Notes: generated by a model not told the origin, from the sequence alone. A stretch of DNA of 64,000 bases from Methylobacterium sp. Leaf108 (GCF_001423265.1 NZ_LMND01000034.1:1-64000); one strand, 5' to 3'; shown: positions 29,599 to 37,802, numbered from the stretch's first letter. Program-made: numbers and translations.

Positions 29599-30822
29599 CT
29601 ACAGCAGGTGCGGTTCGGCGCGGAAACGGCAGGACGGATCGTGCGGCAATGTCTCCTGGAAGGCAGGATCGGGAAGCTCGCCGGCGATCTCGTCGTAGAC
29701 CGCCATGATCCGGCGGCCGACGCTGTGCCACGAGTAGACCCGACGGCATTCGGAGAGGCCGTCCCTGGCGAGACGCCGCCGCAGGTCGTCGTCGACCACC
29801 ACCCGCGTCAGGGCCACGGCGAGGGCCGGTACGTCGCCCGGCTGCACCAGGAGACCGTTCTCCTCGTCCCGCAGGCAGTCGGACACCCCGACCGAATGGG
29901 TCGAGACCACGGCGAGCCCGGCTGCCATCGCCTCGAGGATGGTGTTGGAGAAACCCTCCGCATAGGTCGGCGACACGAAGACATCGGCCTGCGCGTAGAG
30001 GGCAGGCACGGTGTCGTAATCCGCGTAGCCGGTGAAGCGGGTCTCGGCCTCTCCCAGGCCGCGCTCGGCGGCCAGGTCCTTCGAGGCCTCAACGTCCGGC
30101 CCGATGCCCGAGACGATCGCCTCGAACGGCGTACCGGCGTCGCGCATCCTCGCCAACGCCTCGATGAAGTCGAGCACACCTTTCCGACGGTCGACCCGTC
30201 CATGGTAAAACAGGCGGATCGGACCGGGCGCGCGCGTCTCGACGGGGGTGAAGCGGGCCGTATCGACCGCGCCGGGCACGATCGTGAAGCGATCCGGATC
30301 GGCACCGAGCCGGTCGCAGACCTCCCCGACGAAGGAGGCGCCGCCGATGAGCAGGGCGTTGGCGTGCGCGAGCACCGCGCACATCGCGACCCGATGGGTC
30401 TCGCAGCAGGAGCCGACCCAATGGCCGTCTCCGCCCTGGATCGAGACGACGGTGGGGAGGCCGATTGTCTTGGCCGCGATCAGGGTCGCCCAGCCGGTGG
30501 GGTAGCCGTATTGCGCATGCAGGACGTCGAAGGGCGAGCGCGCATGCTCGGCCACGATGGTCTCGACCATCGTCGCGATGTCGCGCTCGAAGTCGCCGTT
30601 CGTCTGCTCGCCGATCTGTTCGAGCCCGATGACGCGCACGCCGGGCACCGCCGGCGGCGGGCCGCCGCCATAGACGCGGGTGCCGAAGGCGTCGCCACGG
30701 TACTGGCTGATCATCGTCACGTCGTGACCGGCGCCCACGAGTTCGCGCAGCAGGTTCTGCGCATAGACGCTCATGCCCGAGATCGCGGGAAAATAGCGCC
30801 GGCTGACGAAGCAGATCCTCAT
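29599..30822 (-). CDS. GT4 family glycosyltransferase (MshA-like)
   Basis: The product has 407 residues and a GT-B fold. Its N-terminal domain has RYFPAISGMSVYAQNLLREL (acceptor-side glycine loop), and the C-terminal domain has RLFYHGRVDRRKGVLDFIEAL and the nucleotide-sugar motif SPTYAEGFSNTILEAMAAGLAVV with the E-x7-E pair. GT4 enzymes use UDP- or GDP-sugars with retention. Together with the inositol-phosphate synthase and PIG-L deacetylase of this operon it resembles MshA, but the acceptor is unproven. The ATG at 30822 (MRICFVSRRYFPA) is the natural start; the frame stays open upstream only through a repeat hairpin. Confidence 0.9.
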   Translation of the reverse strand: MRICFVSRRYFPAISGMSVYAQNLLRELVGAGHDVTMISQYRGDAFGTRVYGGGPPPAVPGVRVIGLEQIGEQTNGDFERDIATMVETIVAEHARSPFDVLHAQYGYPTGWATLIAAKTIGLPTVVSIQGGDGHWVGSCCETHRVAMCAVLAHANALLIGGASFVGEVCDRLGADPDRFTIVPGAVDTARFTPVETRAPGPIRLFYHGRVDRRKGVLDFIEALARMRDAGTPFEAIVSGIGPDVEASKDLAAERGLGEAETRFTGYADYDTVPALYAQADVFVSPTYAEGFSNTILEAMAAGLAVVSTHSVGVSDCLRDEENGLLVQPGDVPALAVALTRVVVDDDLRRRLARDGLSECRRVYSWHSVGRRIMAVYDEIAGELPDPAFQETLPHDPSCRFRAEPHLL

Positions 30823-30845
30823 GCGCGACCGCTCCGCGATGCGCA

Positions 30846-30924
30846 CGAATGGCGAATGGCGAATGGCGAATGGATCGCCCACCTGCTCGTCCGTTTCCTA
30901 GCCATTCGCCATTCGCCATTCGCC
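30846..30924. repeat. Inverted tandem heptamer repeat hairpin
   Basis: Four copies of CGAATGG (30846-30873) are followed, after 28 bases, by three copies of CCATTCG plus a partial copy (30902-30924), the reverse complement. The RNA would fold into a stem of about 21-23 bp. It lies inside the operon between the TIM-barrel isomerase and GT4 genes, where it could attenuate or protect the mRNA, or mark a dispersed repeat. Confidence 0.85.
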
Positions 30925-30928
30925 GATG

Positions 30929-31759
30929 TCATGCATGCCTCCGGGCTTCGCGCAGATAGGCCAAAGCCTGGGGGATCATCACGTCGGCGCGGTGGCTCTC
31001 GCGGGAGAGTTCGACGCAGATCAGCTTGCCGAAGGAGATCGATTCCAGGGCGGTGAGGACGCCGCCGACGTCCATATCGCCCTCCCCGAACGGCAGGTGG
31101 ACGTGGACGCCCCGCGCCATGTCCTCGATCGCCACCGTGCCGATGCGCTCGGCGAACTCGGCGATCGCCGCAGCCGGCTCGCGCTCCTGCGTCACCAGGC
31201 AGTGACCAGTATCGAGGGCGAGACGCAGGCCCTCGATGTCGAGCCGCGCGAAATCGTCCAGGGTCTCGATCAGCATGCCCGGTTCCGGTTCGAGGCAGGG
31301 CACGACGCCCTGCGCATCGGCGTAGGCGACGACATCCGCCACGCCGTCCCGCAGCCAGCCCATCGCGTCCGCGGAATCGACGCCGGCCTTCGGCACGCCG
31401 GCCCAGAACGAGACCGCCTCGGACCGGAGGATGGCGGCGATGTCGATCGCCCGCTTGAGAAACCCGATCCGCCGCAGCCGCGCGGAAGCGTCGGCCGTCA
31501 CCAGGGTCGGCTCGTGCTTGGCCTTCGGATCGAGGAGGAAGCGCGCGCCGGTCTCGATCACCGATGCGAGCCCGAGCCGCTGGAGCCGGCTCGAGACCCG
31601 CTCGGTCTCCTGCACCCAGCCCTCCGCGAAGGGATCGAGGTGATGGATGTCCAGGGTGATGGCGACACCGTCGTAGCCGGCGTCCGCGATCAGGTCGATG
31701 GCATCGTCGAGGCGGTGGTTGGCCGCGCCGTTGGTGTTGTAGGCGAAACGAAGCGTCAT
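30929..31759 (-). CDS. Sugar phosphate isomerase/epimerase (AP endonuclease 2/TIM-barrel family)
   Basis: This 276-residue protein is related to xylose isomerase-like epimerases such as IolE/IolI and Hyi. It starts MTLRFAYNTNGAANHRLDDAIDLIADAGYDGVAIT and shows the expected metal ligands of the barrel: Glu in CLEPEPGM, Asp and His in LALDTGHC, His in GVHVHLPFG and a late Glu in ICVELSRES. Such enzymes act on ketoses or inososes. Next to a Gfo/Idh dehydrogenase and inositol-phosphate synthase, an inosose or keto-sugar substrate is a reasonable guess. Confidence 0.85.
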   Translation of the reverse strand: MTLRFAYNTNGAANHRLDDAIDLIADAGYDGVAITLDIHHLDPFAEGWVQETERVSSRLQRLGLASVIETGARFLLDPKAKHEPTLVTADASARLRRIGFLKRAIDIAAILRSEAVSFWAGVPKAGVDSADAMGWLRDGVADVVAYADAQGVVPCLEPEPGMLIETLDDFARLDIEGLRLALDTGHCLVTQEREPAAAIAEFAERIGTVAIEDMARGVHVHLPFGEGDMDVGGVLTALESISFGKLICVELSRESHRADVMIPQALAYLREARRHA

Positions 31760-31838
31760 GCGACGATCCTCTCACGGCACCGCCACGTCCGGCCTTCTCC
31801 TGTCTGTGAGAGAGGCAAGACCGTCCGTCCGAGCCCCT

Positions 31839-33428
31839 TCACGCCGCCCGGCCCTGCTGCTGCAGGCGGAACGGCGCGTGGTGCGATTCCGGCTCGCGGT
31901 AGAGCGGGTAGTGCCGTCCGACGATGGTGTCGGCCAGTGCCGTATCGAACAGCGGCTGGCCGCCGAACCGCTCGATCGCCTCCGGCGTCAGGCGCACCGG
32001 CCGCAGGGTCTCGCTCGCCTCTCCGAAGCGGATCAGCGGATGGTCGCGCTCGATCAGCTTGCGCGTGTTGCGCTCGCCGATGCGGTGATAGCTCATGGTC
32101 TCGACCTCAAGGCCCGGCACGATCGCCTTGACGATGCCGACCCCGGCGCCGGGGGGCGAGCAATCGACATAGAGGACGTCGAACCCCGCCTCGTCGAGCC
32201 GCTCGCGGGCGATGCGGCCCCTGGCATGGCCATCGGGGGCGGGGGTCGTCGGCAGCTCCGTGAAGGGCTTCGTGCTACGTTCGGAATAGACCGTGTCGGC
32301 GAGGACGTCGCGCAGGGCCTCGGGCGGCAACACGATCCAGTCGAGCATCGCGCGCAGCGCCCTGCCCTCTTCCAGGTCGAGGCTCGGCAGAGCCTTGCGG
32401 ATGAAAGCGTCGACATAGCCCGGCGGGGTCACGCGCTCGGCAAAGCTCAAGGGGCCGTGGCCGAAGGCCTTGCGGACACGGGCGGCCTGGAATTCGAGCA
32501 AGGCCTTGCGCAGGGCCCGTTCGCGGTCGGGATCGCAGGCCTCGCCGCAGGCCGAGAGCGCGATCGGCACGGGCGTGTCGGCGAGATCGCGGTCGTAGCC
32601 GACCACGTAGACGTTGGTGAGCCCGAACTGGTCGGTGGCGAACTTCGGCAAGGCGCGGATGCCGAGGGCATCGAGGCGGTCGAGCATCGCCTGCGTCTCG
32701 GGGCCGAGCCCTTGTGAGACGTCGAGCATCACACCCTGGTCGAGGGCGCGGAACAGAAGGCCGTTGCCGTCGCGCTGCAGCAGTTCGAGGAGCCCGTGGC
32801 CGAGGGCGAACGCCACGTCCGGGCCGGCGCCGAGGCCGTTGGTGATGAGGTTGGTGAAGGGCGTGTAGCCCTCCGACAGTTCGAAGTAGTCCGTGGCCGC
32901 GATGTCGAGGGGCATCAGGACGGTCTCGGACGTCCGGGCCCGGACCGCCGGGGTCCATTCGAGCACCGTATCGCGCCCGACGGGGCTGCCGGCGGGAAGG
33001 CAAAGGGTGAGCGGATCGGCCACCGCGCCGGCGCCGAAGACGCGCACGAGGTCGTGGTAGGAGCCGCGCTCCTTCTTGCGCGGCATCACCGCCAGCGACG
33101 GCATCAGGTTCTCGGCAATCTCGGCCACCGCGCCGATCAGCGCCTCGTCGTCGGTGGCGCCGTAGCCGATCCCGCTCGGCATGGCGCCGACGAAGAACGG
33201 ATCGTCGAGGAAGAGCGAGACGAACCACACCGGAATGCCGGTCCGGTCGAGGGGCGCGAGGGAGAAGCCGACGATCCGGCCCGGCGGCAGGATGTCGAGA
33301 TAGGCCCGGACCGGCTCGGGCAGAGCGGAGGGCAGGCCCTCGATCCGTCTGGCGGTGCCGTAGCGGTAGGGGCGCGGAGCCTTCACGCGGGCGTTGCGGG
33401 CCCGTCCGTCCTGGTCGTTCTCGCTCAC
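31839..33428 (-). CDS. YcaO domain protein
   Basis: YcaO enzymes use ATP to activate a backbone amide oxygen; known products are azolines, thioamides and amidines in peptides or proteins. This 529-residue member shows SGIGYGATDDEALIGAVAEIAENL (residues 85-108; the two ATP/Mg glutamates fit E103 and E106), TNGLGAG at 196-202 and ELLQRD at 215-220, where the usual ERD is QRD. The lysine common in the SxGKG loop is a tyrosine here. There is no C-terminal PxPxP, no fused partner domain, no TfuA and no precursor-peptide gene nearby. The GTG start at 33428 lies 19 bases after the dehydrogenase gene. Its substrate is unknown. Confidence 0.82.
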   Translation of the reverse strand: MSENDQDGRARNARVKAPRPYRYGTARRIEGLPSALPEPVRAYLDILPPGRIVGFSLAPLDRTGIPVWFVSLFLDDPFFVGAMPSGIGYGATDDEALIGAVAEIAENLMPSLAVMPRKKERGSYHDLVRVFGAGAVADPLTLCLPAGSPVGRDTVLEWTPAVRARTSETVLMPLDIAATDYFELSEGYTPFTNLITNGLGAGPDVAFALGHGLLELLQRDGNGLLFRALDQGVMLDVSQGLGPETQAMLDRLDALGIRALPKFATDQFGLTNVYVVGYDRDLADTPVPIALSACGEACDPDRERALRKALLEFQAARVRKAFGHGPLSFAERVTPPGYVDAFIRKALPSLDLEEGRALRAMLDWIVLPPEALRDVLADTVYSERSTKPFTELPTTPAPDGHARGRIARERLDEAGFDVLYVDCSPPGAGVGIVKAIVPGLEVETMSYHRIGERNTRKLIERDHPLIRFGEASETLRPVRLTPEAIERFGGQPLFDTALADTIVGRHYPLYREPESHHAPFRLQQQGRAA

Positions 33429-33447
33429 GTCGGGTCCGTCCTGTCTC

Positions 33448-34476
33448 TCACGTCGTCGCCGCGGCGCCTGCGGCGGGTGGCATGCCGTAGGCGCGGGCCA
33501 GAAGCCGCATCGTGTGGAGGTCGCGTTCGGCGCTATAGGCCGTCCGTTCCCCGGGGCGCCGCAGGGCGGAGCCGAAGGCGCGGACCTGTTCCAAGAACGG
33601 CGAGGCGGCCGCATCGAAGGGGACAGCCTCGGCCAGCCCACTTGTACCGTCGGTGAACGTCAGCGACCCACCGGCGACCTGGCCCATCGTGTCGATCGCC
33701 GTGAACTGGCCCCGTGTTCCCACCACCTCGAGGCGCCGGCGCGGCAGGGCATCGGGGCAGTTGTAGGCGACATGGAGGTTGGCGAGGACGCCGCCCGCGC
33801 TTCGCCCGATCAGCAGCGCACCGTCGTCGACGGTGTAATCCTGTGCCCGGCTCTGCGTCAGGGCGGCGATGTCGACGATGGGCTCGTCGAGGAGGAAATC
33901 CACGAGGTCGAGCCCGTGGGGCGCGAGATCCATGAGGGCGCCGCCACCCGCCCTGGCCGGGTCGATCCGCCAGTTGTCGAGGTCGGCCCGTGAGGTCCAC
34001 TCCCGGCCGAGCCAGCAGGCGTAGAGGATCCGGATGGTCGTGACCGTACCGATCCGGCCGGCGCGGATGTCCTCGCGCATCGTGCGATGGGCGGGGTGAT
34101 GACGCTGGTCGAAGGCGGTGCCGTAGAACGCGCCGGTCGTGGCGATCGCGGCGGCCATGGCCTCGGCGTCCGCAAGACCGGCCGCCATAGGCTTCTCGCA
34201 CAGGATTGCCTTGCCCGACGCCGCCAGGACCTCGACGGCGCCGCGATGGAGATGGTTGGGCGTGGCGACATAGACCGCCTCCACGTCCGGCTCGGACAGG
34301 AGGCCGTCGACGGTCGCGTGGGCGCGCGCGCCATCGGCTTCAGCGGCGGCGCGGGAAGCCTCACCCGGATCGCAAACCGCCACCAGCCGGTGCCCGGCTT
34401 CGTGGATGCCGGGGGCCATGTAGTCGCGGGCGACCCAGCCGTAGCCGACGATGCCCCAGCCGACGTCGTCCGCCAT
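33448..34476 (-). CDS. Gfo/Idh/MocA family oxidoreductase
   Basis: The 342-residue NAD(P)-dependent dehydrogenase has a Rossmann domain (WGIVGYGWVARDYMAPGI), the EKP motif in CEKPMAAGLADAEAM and the C-terminal substrate domain with GGGALMDLAPHGLDLVDFLL, where the Asp and His match the catalytic pair of inositol/glucose-fructose dehydrogenases. The family oxidises or reduces sugars and cyclitols. Its ATG shares a base with the stop of the preceding methyltransferase (TGATG), so they are translationally coupled within the inositol operon. Confidence 0.9.
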   Translation of the reverse strand: MADDVGWGIVGYGWVARDYMAPGIHEAGHRLVAVCDPGEASRAAAEADGARAHATVDGLLSEPDVEAVYVATPNHLHRGAVEVLAASGKAILCEKPMAAGLADAEAMAAAIATTGAFYGTAFDQRHHPAHRTMREDIRAGRIGTVTTIRILYACWLGREWTSRADLDNWRIDPARAGGGALMDLAPHGLDLVDFLLDEPIVDIAALTQSRAQDYTVDDGALLIGRSAGGVLANLHVAYNCPDALPRRRLEVVGTRGQFTAIDTMGQVAGGSLTFTDGTSGLAEAVPFDAAASPFLEQVRAFGSALRRPGERTAYSAERDLHTMRLLARAYGMPPAAGAAATT

Positions 34477-35660
34477 CACCACCGCTCCGGCAGGTCGACG
34501 AACTCGCGCCGCCGCACCCGTTCGGCCGCCGGGGTCGTCTCTCCGCCGACCCAGTCGAGCACTTCGGGTCCGGCGGAGGTCGGCGGGTAGGTGGCGCGGG
34601 CAGCGTATTCCGCCTCGTAACGTTCGGAGGGCCAGGCGATCCCATACCGGCCTGAACCGTCCGGCCGATAGAGTGGATTGAGGCGCAACTGCGTTCCCTC
34701 GCGCGGCAGGGTGATGCCGTCGACCACGGTGCGGGGGGCGGGCCGCATCCCCGGCCCGGCCACCACCGAGAAGGCCTCCACGCCCATCATCTCGGACGGC
34801 GCTCTGGGCGCGGGAGCGCGACCGGCGAGGAGGGCACGGGTGAGTTCGTCGTCGTCGTAGACGAGACCGTCGGGGAACAGCTCGTCGATCTCGGCCGCAG
34901 ACACCGCCTTGCCGGCCGAGAAGCCGGGACGGGCCGCGTTGTGGATGTGGCTCAGGGCGAGCCATCCATCGTCGCCGGCGTTGCGGCGCAGATTGTCGAG
35001 GACAGCCGCCTTGTCGTCGAGGAAGTAGAACGCATCGTTGCAGACCACGAGATCGACCGGAGAGCCGGCGATAGGCCAATGCGGCGACCCGGCATCGAAA
35101 CAGAGAAGCTGCGCCTTGGCGTCGAGGAGCCAGTGGCGGGCGACCCAGAGCTTGGCGAAGACGACATCGCCGCCGGCGACCTTGGCGCCGCGGGACTGGA
35201 ATTCGCGCAGGTAGTGGCCGATGCCGCAGGCGAATTCGAAGATGCAGGAGGGGTCGTTCCAATGCGCTTCGAGGAGCGTCAAGCCGGCGAGATAGGTCGG
35301 ATCGGTCCAACGGTGCAGGAAGTAATCGCCGACCCGCCCCCAACCGAGGTGCCGGACCGCATCGCGCAGGCTCATCGTCTCGCGGTCGCGCACCAGGGCA
35401 TGCAGGTCGATCGGATCGGCCGCCGGTCCGGTCCACCAGTCGTCCTGATCGGCGAGTAACCCTTCGAGGGCGAGGCCGATCTCGCCGGCATCGAGCAGCT
35501 TCAACGTCAGTGCGACGAGATCGTCGCGCCCGGTGCGCAGGTACGGGATGCCATCGACCGAGGGCCACCGGTCCCCGGTCACGGCGTCGCGCAAGGAATG
35601 CGGCGTGTCGGACCGCAAGGGATGGCCGGTTTCCGGGGAGAGAAGCTCGAAGGGAATCAT
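34476..35660 (-). CDS. SAM-dependent methyltransferase with Trm112-like N-terminus
   Basis: This encodes 394 residues. The N-terminus (FELLSPETGHPLRSD to DRWPSVDGIPYLR) resembles the short Trm112/YbaR-like domain often fused to methyltransferases, but the zinc cysteines are missing. The class I methyltransferase core follows: CIFEFACGIGHYLREF (SAM loop), VAGGDVVFAKLWVARH, LLCFDAGSP and VDLVVCNDAFYFL. The C-terminal third has no recognisable domain. The methyl acceptor is unknown; context suggests an intermediate of the inositol/sugar pathway encoded by this operon. Confidence 0.82.
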   Translation of the reverse strand: MIPFELLSPETGHPLRSDTPHSLRDAVTGDRWPSVDGIPYLRTGRDDLVALTLKLLDAGEIGLALEGLLADQDDWWTGPAADPIDLHALVRDRETMSLRDAVRHLGWGRVGDYFLHRWTDPTYLAGLTLLEAHWNDPSCIFEFACGIGHYLREFQSRGAKVAGGDVVFAKLWVARHWLLDAKAQLLCFDAGSPHWPIAGSPVDLVVCNDAFYFLDDKAAVLDNLRRNAGDDGWLALSHIHNAARPGFSAGKAVSAAEIDELFPDGLVYDDDELTRALLAGRAPAPRAPSEMMGVEAFSVVAGPGMRPAPRTVVDGITLPREGTQLRLNPLYRPDGSGRYGIAWPSERYEAEYAARATYPPTSAGPEVLDWVGGETTPAAERVRRREFVDLPERW

Positions 35661-35691
35661 CGCAACCGCCCCGCGCCGTCGAATGGGACGC

Positions 35692-36612
35692 TCACGGGAT
35701 GCGCATATCCCTGAGGACGCGGTCGTGGAAGTCCTTCACGGGACCGGCGTGCACGAGTTCCATCTCGGTGAGCACGGTGTCCATGGTCAGCGACGCCGAC
35801 CGCAGGTGCTGCGCGATCTGGAGAACCCGGTCCATGGCATCGGCGGCATGGAACGCCCGACCCTCAGGCGTGGAATCGTCCGGAAGAACGGTTCTCGCCG
35901 CCTCGATCTGCGCGCGCAGCGGAGCCGCGATCTCCTTCAAGGCCAATTCGGTCGTCCGTGCCATGATCGTGGCGAGATGCGGCCCGAGCAGCATTTCGCC
36001 CGTGAACCCGGCGTCAGGCATCATCGCGTTATGGAAGTGATGGCTCATCCCGGCGAGAAACACGGTGGTGGGGTCTGCGCCATAGAACGGACTCAGCACG
36101 ACGCCGTAGACAGCGACGACGAGGCAATGTTCGGCATGGTTCTCGGGCGGTTCGAGCAGGATCCGCGCCTTGCCGGGACAGGTCACCCCCGCACGCGGCT
36201 GATCGGCGAGCGCCTCTACGAAACCGGGAATCGGACCTGCCCGCATCGCCTCGCGACGGCGCAGGCGTAGCCGCAAACCCTCCAACAGCCCGGGGTCGAC
36301 ATTCGCCGCCACGGCGTCGAGGCCAGCGACGAGGACATCCCCCACTTCGCCGCGGGAGAGACCCGCGGATGACAGGAACGCATCGTCGAGATCGCAGAGG
36401 CGAGCGGCCGCCAGGGCCTTGGCGGTGATGTCGAGCGCCACCGTCGCAGCATCGGCCCCGGCCGTGAGCGCCGACCAGCCCTGAAAGAACAGGCGCTCGG
36501 CGATGGAGCCGAGACGCCCGCTGGAATGGACGCGCTTGAGGTCGTTGAGCTCGACCAGGAGGTCGCGCAGTGCGAGGGGGGCGAAAGCCCCCCCCACGTC
36601 GGATGTCGCCAT
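35692..36612 (-). CDS. HD-like putative metal-dependent protein
   Basis: This encodes 306 residues. The central part has a cluster of possible metal ligands: NHAEHC (His 159, His 162), then MSHHFHNAMMPDAG (His 191, 192, 194, Asp 200), Glu 206 and His 212, set in helices much like an HD-domain enzyme (phosphohydrolases; also the diiron oxygenases MIOX and PhnZ). The classic His-Asp pair is not clearly kept, so assignment is tentative. Its ATG overlaps the stop of the inositol-phosphate synthase gene by one base, implying joint function, perhaps dephosphorylating or oxidising its product. Confidence 0.6.
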   Translation of the reverse strand: MATSDVGGAFAPLALRDLLVELNDLKRVHSSGRLGSIAERLFFQGWSALTAGADAATVALDITAKALAAARLCDLDDAFLSSAGLSRGEVGDVLVAGLDAVAANVDPGLLEGLRLRLRRREAMRAGPIPGFVEALADQPRAGVTCPGKARILLEPPENHAEHCLVVAVYGVVLSPFYGADPTTVFLAGMSHHFHNAMMPDAGFTGEMLLGPHLATIMARTTELALKEIAAPLRAQIEAARTVLPDDSTPEGRAFHAADAMDRVLQIAQHLRSASLTMDTVLTEMELVHAGPVKDFHDRVLRDMRIP

Positions 36613-37802
36613 CAATGCGCGCCGAGCCAGTTCAGCAGCATCGTCTGCTGCTTCCCGAAGTCGTGCTCCGGACCGTGGCCGTTCTTCACCATCGGCGCCT
36701 TGAAGAAGCTCGACAGCTGCTCCTGCACGCCGCCGTCGCCACGCTTCTTGGCGAGGTCGAGAACACGGGCGATCTCGATCACCAGCGGGGCGGCAAGGAT
36801 GGAGTCCTTGCAGAGGAAGTTGACCTTGATCTGCATGCGCTGACCGAGGAACCCGGTCACGTCGATATTGTCCCAGGCTTCCTTGTCGTCGCCGCGGGGC
36901 CGATAGTAGTGAATGTGGACCAAGTGATCCTCGACCGGGTAGCCGAGGATCGAATCCAGCACCGTGCCCTTGGTGTTGAGCTTGGACTGGAGCGAATCCG
37001 GATCGTTGAGGGCGAGGCCGTCGCGGTTGCCGAGGATGTTGGTCGAGAACCAGCCGTCGACATGCAGCGCACGCGCCTTCAGCGCGGGGGCGAGCACGGT
37101 CTTCATCATGGTCTGGCCGGTCTTGCCGTCCTTGCCGGCGACCGGGACGTTCATCTCCCGGGCGAGGTCGAGAAGAGCGGGTACGTCGGCGGCGACGCTC
37201 GGCGTGAAGTTGGCGTAGGGCACGCCGCTCTTGATGGCCGCGTAGGCGTAGAGCATCGCCGGGCTGATCGCCTCGTCGCTGGCGTCGAGCCCCTTCTCGA
37301 AGGCGGCGGTCGAGTTCAGGACTGGGTCGGAGAGGTCGGGCCAACGCTCGGTGGAGGCCAAGTTGATCACGACGACCTCGTCGAGATTGCTCTCGAGCCG
37401 AAACCGACGGAGGTCGTTGGCGATCACCGATACCGCCTCGCGGTGATCGGCGGCGACGATGCGATTGGCGCCGTCGATATTCTTGCAGAACTTCGCGCTA
37501 CCGACGGCCGGCCAAGGCTTGATGCCCTTGAGCACCTGGGCACCGTTCTCGATGTCCTGCTTGGTGAGCACGCCGTGGCCGGTGGCCGCGGAGGCGAGGT
37601 CGTCGTCGTTCAGGTCCCAGCCGCCGAAGACGAGGTCCTTGTAGTCGGCCAGACCGGCCACCGAGATCCCCGCAAGAGGCAACCCGTCCAGGTGGTTCGA
37701 GCCGGTCTTGATCATTTCGATACCGGCGATGGCTGTGGTGGCGACGGCGCCGCCCATGCCAACGAAGGCAACGCCGACACGGCGCGCGGTCTGCATGCTC
37801 AT
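36612..37802 (-). CDS. myo-Inositol-1(3)-phosphate synthase
   Basis: This NAD-dependent enzyme converts glucose 6-phosphate to inositol phosphate. The 396-residue protein has the NAD-binding VAFVGMGGAVATTAIAG at the N-terminus, VVINLASTERW, the substrate region PVAGKDGKTGQTMMKTVLAP, NILGNRDGLALNDP, and the highly conserved QIKVNFLCKDSILAAPLVIE near the C-terminus. It is the first gene of the eight-gene operon (AAGGAAG ribosome site upstream). Inositol-phosphate synthases are uncommon in this bacterial class, which makes its placement beside GT4, PIG-L and YcaO genes noteworthy. Confidence 0.93.
   Translation of the reverse strand: MSMQTARRVGVAFVGMGGAVATTAIAGIEMIKTGSNHLDGLPLAGISVAGLADYKDLVFGGWDLNDDDLASAATGHGVLTKQDIENGAQVLKGIKPWPAVGSAKFCKNIDGANRIVAADHREAVSVIANDLRRFRLESNLDEVVVINLASTERWPDLSDPVLNSTAAFEKGLDASDEAISPAMLYAYAAIKSGVPYANFTPSVAADVPALLDLAREMNVPVAGKDGKTGQTMMKTVLAPALKARALHVDGWFSTNILGNRDGLALNDPDSLQSKLNTKGTVLDSILGYPVEDHLVHIHYYRPRGDDKEAWDNIDVTGFLGQRMQIKVNFLCKDSILAAPLVIEIARVLDLAKKRGDGGVQEQLSSFFKAPMVKNGHGPEHDFGKQQTMLLNWLGAH

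Noticed and set aside
29608-31056. 480-codon plus-strand frame through the GT4 region
   Set aside because: It is antisense to GT4 and crosses the repeat hairpin; composition is that of a shadow frame.
28823-37802. Mycothiol biosynthesis operon
   Set aside because: Ino1-, MshA- and MshB-like genes are present but no cysteine ligase (MshC) or acetyltransferase (MshD), and the YcaO, methyltransferase and dehydrogenase are foreign to that pathway.
28823-37802. Classic RiPP (azole/thioamide) cluster because of YcaO
   Set aside because: No precursor peptide, dehydrogenase of the McbC type, RRE domain, TfuA or peptidase is seen.
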